Assembly: GCA_029582165.1 (NCBI GenBank)
Contig: CM055871.1
Span: 54,404,112-54,468,111, forward strand
Direction of reading: 5' to 3'
Length of the DNA stretch: 64,000 nt
Source: Portulaca oleracea
Taxonomy: Eukaryota; Streptophyta; Magnoliopsida; Caryophyllales; Portulacaceae
The translations under genes were made by a program, and so were the position numbers. The stretch's first letter is position 1, and each line of letters opens with the position of its first letter. Shown piece by piece: positions 58,595-64,000 of this stretch. The notes beneath the pieces are model-generated. The model saw nothing but the letters and a program-made list of their open reading frames with translations. It was not told where the DNA came from and made no database searches.

Positions 58595-59119
58595 TTACAA
58601 GCACTTGATCCCGGGGACATACCCCGGGCCGTGACTCCGGTGCCGGAACTTCTCACCCGCGGCGATCTTTGTCTGAACGTACTCAAACTCCGACAACGGG
58701 CACGGAATCGTGATCCGACCCGGATGATTGAACCCGAATTCATCCTCGGCCTCCTTCAAAAGCTTCTCGAACAGGGGATGATTCAAGAACAATACAGGGA
58801 CCAAAACCCTCTGTATTTCTCCGTCTCTTTCTCCGACGTAAACTGCCAGGTGACCCTTGGGAACCTGACCCGGCTTTGGGTCGAACTCCGGGTCGTCCCC
58901 GACCCGGATGTATCCCCGGCTTCGGCCCGGGTTGAGGAAACCCTGTTTGATGGATTTCCCCCATTTGTACAAGAGCTTGGAGATCGCACTCTTTTTCCCG
59001 GAGGATTTGGGTTTGGGTCCGAGTTTGAGGTATTTGGGTCTTCTTCTTCGGGCAATCCATTTGAAGACCCGGATTAGTTTGCGGCCAAGTTTGATTCCCC
59101 TGTTTCTTCTGATTAACAT
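58595..59119 (-). CDS. SAUR family protein
   Basis: An intronless 174-residue protein of the small auxin-up RNA family. The core (VPKGHLAVYVGERDGE, then RVLVPVLFLNHPLFEKLLKE, AEDEFGFNHPGRITIPCPL, FEYV) is the complete SAUR domain, about residues 85-155. Family members inhibit PP2C.D phosphatases and so promote proton pumping and cell expansion; a specific role cannot be inferred. The N-terminus is long and very basic (RRNRGIKLGRKLIRVFKWIA, RRRRPKY), typical of the SAUR subgroup with extended, possibly membrane- or nucleus-associated N-termini. A TATA box lies about 220 bp upstream. Its 3' untranslated region must consist almost entirely of MITE sequence. Confidence 0.93.
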   Translation of the reverse strand: MLIRRNRGIKLGRKLIRVFKWIARRRRPKYLKLGPKPKSSGKKSAISKLLYKWGKSIKQGFLNPGRSRGYIRVGDDPEFDPKPGQVPKGHLAVYVGERDGEIQRVLVPVLFLNHPLFEKLLKEAEDEFGFNHPGRITIPCPLSEFEYVQTKIAAGEKFRHRSHGPGYVPGIKCL

Positions 59120-59333
59120 TTTTTTCCTGAAATTGATTGAGTTTTGAGGAATTAGGAGGTTTAGTGTGATGGGTATTTTTGAGAATATCTAATGGGTATT
59201 GGGGAAATTTTTGTAGAGATTGGATTTTTGAGGTTGAAATTTGAGGGAATTTGGAGAGTTTGATGGTGAAACAGGGGAGAAGGAAAGGTGGGGGAGATGA
59301 TGAAAGGAGCCTAGGAGTGGAAGAGATGAGATG

Positions 59334-59342
59334 GATATATAG
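59334..59342 (-). promoter_or_regulatory. TATA box of the SAUR gene
   Basis: On the minus strand gctatatatcc, about 215 bp upstream of the start codon, predicting a leader of roughly 185 nt. I did not find a TGTCTC auxin-response element close by. Confidence 0.5.
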
Positions 59343-59439
59343 CAATTGAGAAAGAAAATTAATACTTTTTTTAAAAAAGAAAAAGTCAGCTATATCTAAA
59401 CAAAGAGCGCAAAAAGGAAAAGAAAAAAAAAATGGTTGA

Positions 59440-59745
59440 ATGCTAGTACTCCGTACTTTACATTTTACTATCCGTTACCTAAACTTTTCCTAATATGGTG
59501 AAATTTTGAAAAATGCGGTAAAGTATTAAATAATATGGTAAAATTTATGAAAATTGTGATTGATATGGTAGATAACGAGAGAAAATGTGAAAAGTAAAGG
59601 AAAAAAGTAAGAAAAGAGAAAAGTAATAAGATATATTGGTAATAATTATGATAAAGTGTGGTATAGTGTGATAAAGTATGCTATATTGGATAGTATGGTA
59701 AGTTGTGGTACCACACCGCACTGTACAAAAGAAGAGGGCTTTAGT
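59440..59745. repeat. MITE-like low-complexity block
   Basis: Repetitive tatggtaaa / gtgtgataaagt words end in ggtaccacaccgcactgtac and aaaagaagagggcttta, which resembles the ends of the neighbouring elements. The left terminus is unclear. Confidence 0.4.
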
Positions 59746-59749
59746 TAAT

Positions 59750-60045
59750 CAAGACCTTGTTTTCTTTTGTGATGGGTAAAGTGTGGTAATGATATGATAT
59801 AGTAAAAATATGGATAATGTGATATGATGTGTTATAGTGTGGTAAGTTGCGGTAAAATTTGTGGTAAGAATGGTTGATGTGGTGAGTGATGAAAGAGAAA
59901 AGTGAAAAGTTGTGAGAAAAATGAGGAGATAAAGTTACGGTTGTTGTGGTAAAGTGTGATATCATATGGTAATATGTGATGGTTTATGGTTAGAGCGGTA
60001 TACTGTGGTAGGTGCAGCATGATACCACACAAAGAAACAATGTCT
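59750..60045. mobile_element. Tourist-like MITE with GTGGTAA-rich interior
   Basis: Left AGACCTTGTTTTCTTTTGTG and right, reverse-complemented, AGACATTGTTTCTTTGTGTG. The interior consists of gtggtaa, tgatatg and gtgatg units. The long open frames on the minus strand here arise from this composition. Confidence 0.55.
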
Positions 60046-60071
60046 AATTTTTCAACTTGTATGATGTTTTA

Positions 60072-60316
60072 GGCCCATTTTTCATTGTTGTGAATGCGGT
60101 CTGCATGGCCTACTGCATGAATTTGCCACAACCCACCACATTTTACCGCAAATCATTACTTTTCTCTCTCCTCACTTTTCTCCTCTACTTTTTACATTCC
60201 CTCTCCTCACCTACCCCACATACGAATAACCTACCACAATTCCACCACACCCCACCACAATTTCACCACACCTCAACACATAATTCCGCAAAATACCGCA
60301 TAAAAAGAACAGGGCC
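60072..60316. mobile_element. Tourist-like MITE (TTA target duplication)
   Basis: Left GGCCCATTTTTCATTGTTGT and right, reverse-complemented, GGCCCTGTTCTTTTTATGCG, with TTA on both sides (60069-60071, 60317-60319). The interior is rich in accaca and ccaccaca words. 245 bp, non-coding. Confidence 0.7.
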
Positions 60317-60319
60317 TTA

Positions 60320-62485
60320 GTATATCAAACAACTATTACTAGATCAATAACGAAATATACTATCATATAAGTATAATATTATAATATTTTACTAATATAT
60401 TATGTACGAAATTATTAATTAAAAAACATTGATAATCATGAAATATTTAAAAAGCAAAAGATAAAATGGAATGGAAGAAGTACTAGTTCAAATTAAAAAT
60501 ATTTAGTGCGTTGGAATTGCAAAAGTTTAGTCAGATTATGTTTTCTATAGGGCAGCATTTGTATTATCTTTATGAGATTTGTTTAATGAGAGTAATTAAT
60601 TGAAGTTTATGCCACTTGATCAAAAGAAAATGCATTCACATACGTACTTTTATTTTGGTGGAAGCATTCATACAATTTAAGATTAATATGGTTGGTGATT
60701 TTTACATTGACCAAAATAAAATACTCCATATATAATTAAATTAATCTTTTATCAAAGATAATGAGATTTGAACGCACAAAGTTGAAATTATAAGTGATAG
60801 AGGCTTTGCACTACGTATCATCGTTATTTTTTATATTACTTTAATATTTTTTTAATAAATAAATAAATAATATATGAAATATTGTATTTGGTTGTTGATA
60901 GTGCAACAACGGTTTAATATATAATTATTGGTAGATTAATGAAGGATATTATTGTTTGTATGTATAAACTATTAAAGAATTGTGGTTGTACTTGTAATGC
61001 TACGGACAAGACCCAATGACCCGTAAAAAGAGGGGGCTTAAGAAATTGCTTCCTTGAACCGTCAACATTGAAGGTTTCTTGATTACCCAAATTACCAATA
61101 ATTAAATTAAATCTACTAGTATTAAAATTAATCACAATTAAATCAAGTGTATCCCTATCCTAATCAAACACTAATCAATCCCAAAATGATGATTCACCAA
61201 TGTAAATGTAATGTTGAGGTTGATTTCTTTTTTTTTTTTTTTTGATTATTTGTAATGTTGAGGTTGATTTCTTATCTTGGTTCATGTTGAGTGGTGGTAT
61301 GTAGTATCATTTTGACTCTAGCTAATGGAAGAATGTTAGTAGAGTATCAGTAGTGGCCTACCAATGTCAAAGGTGCATATAGTGCAGACAGAAGTTTGAG
61401 TTCGGATAAATTTGGGTTTGGTGAATGTCTAAATTTGAACGAGAAATTGATGTCCAAACATGGTTTTTTCAAGTTAGACTGGTTGGACAATTCGAATGGA
61501 GTTAAATTCGGGTAAAAAAACGGGTTTGAATATTAGAAAGAGAATATTGTATCCCAATATCCGGTCAATGTCAAAATTAGATTCAGACAAAATCAGATTT
61601 TTTCTGAATCGGACAAATTCAAATATTCGGATCACACGAAATTTTGTCATCACTAGATGCATAATGAGCTCATATATTCTCCCTCCTCAAAATATTTGTC
61701 AATTTAGCAATGTGTTAAGTTAATATAATGTCTACTTCATATTAATTCGGTAACCTAGGTTGTTTCTTAGATTGTCAAGCAACGAGGTTAAAGCCAAAAA
61801 ATATCACATAACTAGTAGTGGAACGACAAGAATCTTTGCATCGTGGCCAATCAGTATCCAAGTACGATGGAAGGTGTAACAACAAGACGAAGAAAAATCC
61901 CATCTGTGAAGATGCCCCTACAAATATTTGAAAACATGCTTGACAACAATAAGATGAGTATTGCGATAAGTATGCGTAAATTAGGAAATTACATGAACCA
62001 CATATGTAATATCAAATTAAGTCATTAGTCAAATATTGATTAGCACCTACCAATCTTGTATTTGGCAATATCAAGTGATTCAACAAGCGGGTATGAGGAC
62101 AGGCTTGGCTATAAATAATCTACAATAAGAGTATGAATAGACTTGCAGATCGATATACATGTGAAATTTGCAAATAAGGCCAAAAGTATATTTGTGTCCT
62201 AATAAAAATGAACGACGACATATTTTCTTTACAAAATAATGAAGATAACTGGTATAATCGGAGACGGGGATATTTCTTGGTGGTCTGTGCCAAGACATCA
62301 AGTTTGCAAGTACTTGAACACCATTTATCTATCTATTTTCTGTGTCCTTTCACCTTGGTTCTCTGGCAAAAATTTGTCCGACCCGGAAAAAATCGGGTCT
62401 GGACATAGATTTTTCGTCCAAATTTTGATATTAACCGACCGAATATTAGGACATCAAATTTCTCTTTTTTCTATTGTCCGAACCC
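60320..62485. other. Intergenic, no gene recognised
   Basis: AT-rich. A short direct duplication aatgttgaggttgatttctt surrounds a poly(T) run near 61210-61273. Words such as aaattcgggt, cgggtttg and attcggatca (61390-61640) and acccggaaaaaatcgggtct (62378-62400) look like decayed repeats; the last also occurs in EF-G copy 2. No open frame was convincing. Confidence 0.45.
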
Positions 62486-63245
62486 CACTAGTAGAATTTA
62501 ACCCTAAATGCGTCTGTAGATGGCGTCCGGAAAGGGGTAAACCGGACGCCAAAATGATTTTAGCGTCTGATATAAACGGACGCTAAATATTGTTCCGCCT
62601 TTTTGAAAAGGCGTTTGAAGTTGGCGTCCGTTAAAAACAGACGCCATATTTCGTCATTTGCCGTGATGGCGCTGACGATCTTGTCTACGAGGCTTTTGCT
62701 TTTGAGTTGGCGTCTGTTAAACGCAAAACGGACGCTATACTTGGCGTCTGATTATGCATTTAACGGACGCCAACCCTGAACATAAATTTTAGGAAAAAAA
62801 TTTACGATTAACAAAATCAGAATATTTGGCGTCTGATTATGCATTTAACGGACGCCAACCCTAAACATAAATTTAAAAAAAAAATTTACGATTAACAAAA
62901 TCAGAAATATTATGTGTTTTTTATATTTATTTCAATAATAATGAAAATCATTATGATTAATAATGAAAAATATTACGATTAATAATGATAAAAAATACAA
63001 AAACAAATTATATATGTCATTAATAAAAACTCCAAAAAATACAAACATATATTAGTAACGAAAAAATATAGTTTACATAATATATAGTATAAACTAAATT
63101 GTAATAATGAAAAAAATACAGTTTGTATGGATTTAAAATGTACAATTTCATATACATATATGTGTGCAAAAATTACAAAAACAAATTATAATAAATATTT
63201 ATTTTCAGAGTTGGTTTATAACTAATAAGATACAAAAATTAATTA

Positions 63246-63287
63246 CAATCTTCAATCTTCAATCTTCAATCTTCAATCTTCAATCTT
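63246..63287. repeat. (CAATCTT)6 minisatellite
   Basis: Six perfect 7-bp units. It lies inside the CACTA-like element. Confidence 0.95.
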
Positions 63288-63440
63288 CGTAAATTATATT
63301 AATTAGTGGAGTGAATTGATTTGAGGTGGAGGGAATTATTGAAAGGATATGGAATTTAGAGAGAAAATTGATGGATGAAGGAGGGAAAAGAAATGAAATG
63401 GTGGGAAATAGTCACCTGGATGGTGCTTTTATAGAGACAA

Positions 63441-63731
63441 ATGGCGTCCGTTACGGTACCAAACAGACGCCATATTTAAAATTGGCGTCCGTTTGGTACC
63501 GTAACGGACGCCATTTTTGAAAGAGAAATGAATTGGAGGGAAAATATTCAGCTGGATGGTGTTGAAAAAATGGCGTCCGTTATGGTACCAAACAGACGCC
63601 ATATTTAAAATTGGCGTCCATTTGGTACCGTAACGGACGCCATTTTTTAAAGAGAAATGAATTGGAGGGAAAATATTCAGCTGGATGGTGTTGAAAAAAT
63701 GGCGTCTGTTTTGTACCCTAACGGACGCCAT
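63441..63731. repeat. 129-bp tandem repeat of GGCGTCCGTT hairpins
   Basis: Copies start at 63441, 63570 and 63699. Each contains the inverted pair GGCGTCCGTTACGGTACCAA and TTGGTACCGTAACGGACGCC around catatttaaaattgg, so each unit can fold into a long hairpin. The spacer gaaatgaattggagggaaaa is repeated too. Confidence 0.9.
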
Positions 63732-64000
63732 TTTGTTTTAAAATAATGCGCAAAATGTAATAGTAATTATTAATAATAATATTATTAATTAGATATATTA
63801 TTATAACAATAATGCTAGTAGTATTATAATTATTAATATTAACTATAATTATAATTATATTATTAATCTTTAAAGGGAAACACATATATATATATATATA
63901 TATATATCGTACGTGTTGAATGATATTTATTTAGGATATTTACTTAGTTATAATTAAATTATTAGTATTATGATTGTATTTTTAAAAATTTTATATATAT

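Larger units (their letters stand above)
62486..64000. mobile_element. CACTA-like element, left end, continuing beyond the window
   Basis: CACTAGTAGAATTTAACCCT at 62486 is a good CACTA (En/Spm) terminus, which plants often have as CACTAGTAGAAAA. It is followed by many subterminal copies of GGCGTCYGTT in both orientations, the usual arrangement for transposase binding in this superfamily. No right terminus (TTCTACTAGTG) appears before the end of the window. No transposase is visible in the first 1.5 kb. Confidence 0.6.

Noticed and set aside
59741..60320. Several Thr/His/Tyr-rich frames
   Set aside because: They are products of the low-complexity interiors of two MITEs.
63246..63287. Possible CRISPR or telomere-like array
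   Set aside because: Units are only 7 bp, contiguous and without spacers; a simple minisatellite in a plant transposon.

Overview
This is nuclear DNA of a flowering plant, almost certainly a eudicot. Genes are split by GT-AG introns, intergenic DNA is AT-rich and packed with small transposons (Stowaway-like, Tourist-like, hAT, MULE-like, Helitron, CACTA), and the protein families are plant-specific (SAUR, PMEI, vacuolar processing enzyme, CRK-type receptor kinases, plastid EF-G). I cannot name the species from sequence alone.

Layout. 1-2.3 kb: a DUF295-type F-box gene (minus) broken by a frameshift. 2.4-14 kb: no intact gene, only nested repeats (an MULE-like MITE inside another repeat, a decayed Gypsy gag with a tRNA-Asp-type primer site, LTR-like pieces). 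14.2-15.0 kb: a PMEI-domain secreted protein. 15.7-20.1 kb: a seven-exon receptor-like kinase (plus). 22.5-27.3 and 28.5-35.1 kb: a direct tandem duplication of the four-exon plastid elongation factor G gene. 35.7-39.6 kb: a second receptor kinase (minus), paralogous to the first. 40-47 kb: transposon-rich, including a probable Helitron carrying a Tourist-like element with a 0.7-kb CT microsatellite. 48.9-49.8 kb: an NDUFAF6-like complex I assembly factor. 50.3 kb: tRNA-Asn (minus). 51.5-55.2 kb: a nine-exon vacuolar processing enzyme. 58.6-59.1 kb: a SAUR gene (minus). 62.5 kb to the end: the left end of a CACTA-like element.

Most interesting: both receptor kinases have the exon plan, kinase and C-terminal tail of cysteine-rich (DUF26) receptor kinases, but exon 1 encodes an eight-cysteine helical domain of the lipid-transfer/prolamin superfamily instead of DUF26 repeats. 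Phase-1 splice junctions link that exon in frame to transmembrane and kinase exons in both loci, so the architecture occurs twice. The copies have diverged: the plus-strand gene lost a canonical splice acceptor but has an in-frame substitute, while the minus-strand gene lost the catalytic beta-3 lysine and gained two similar linker exons. They point toward each other across the EF-G pair.

Exon boundaries were inferred by eye from splice signals, reading phase and paralogue comparison; no transcript data or database search was available.
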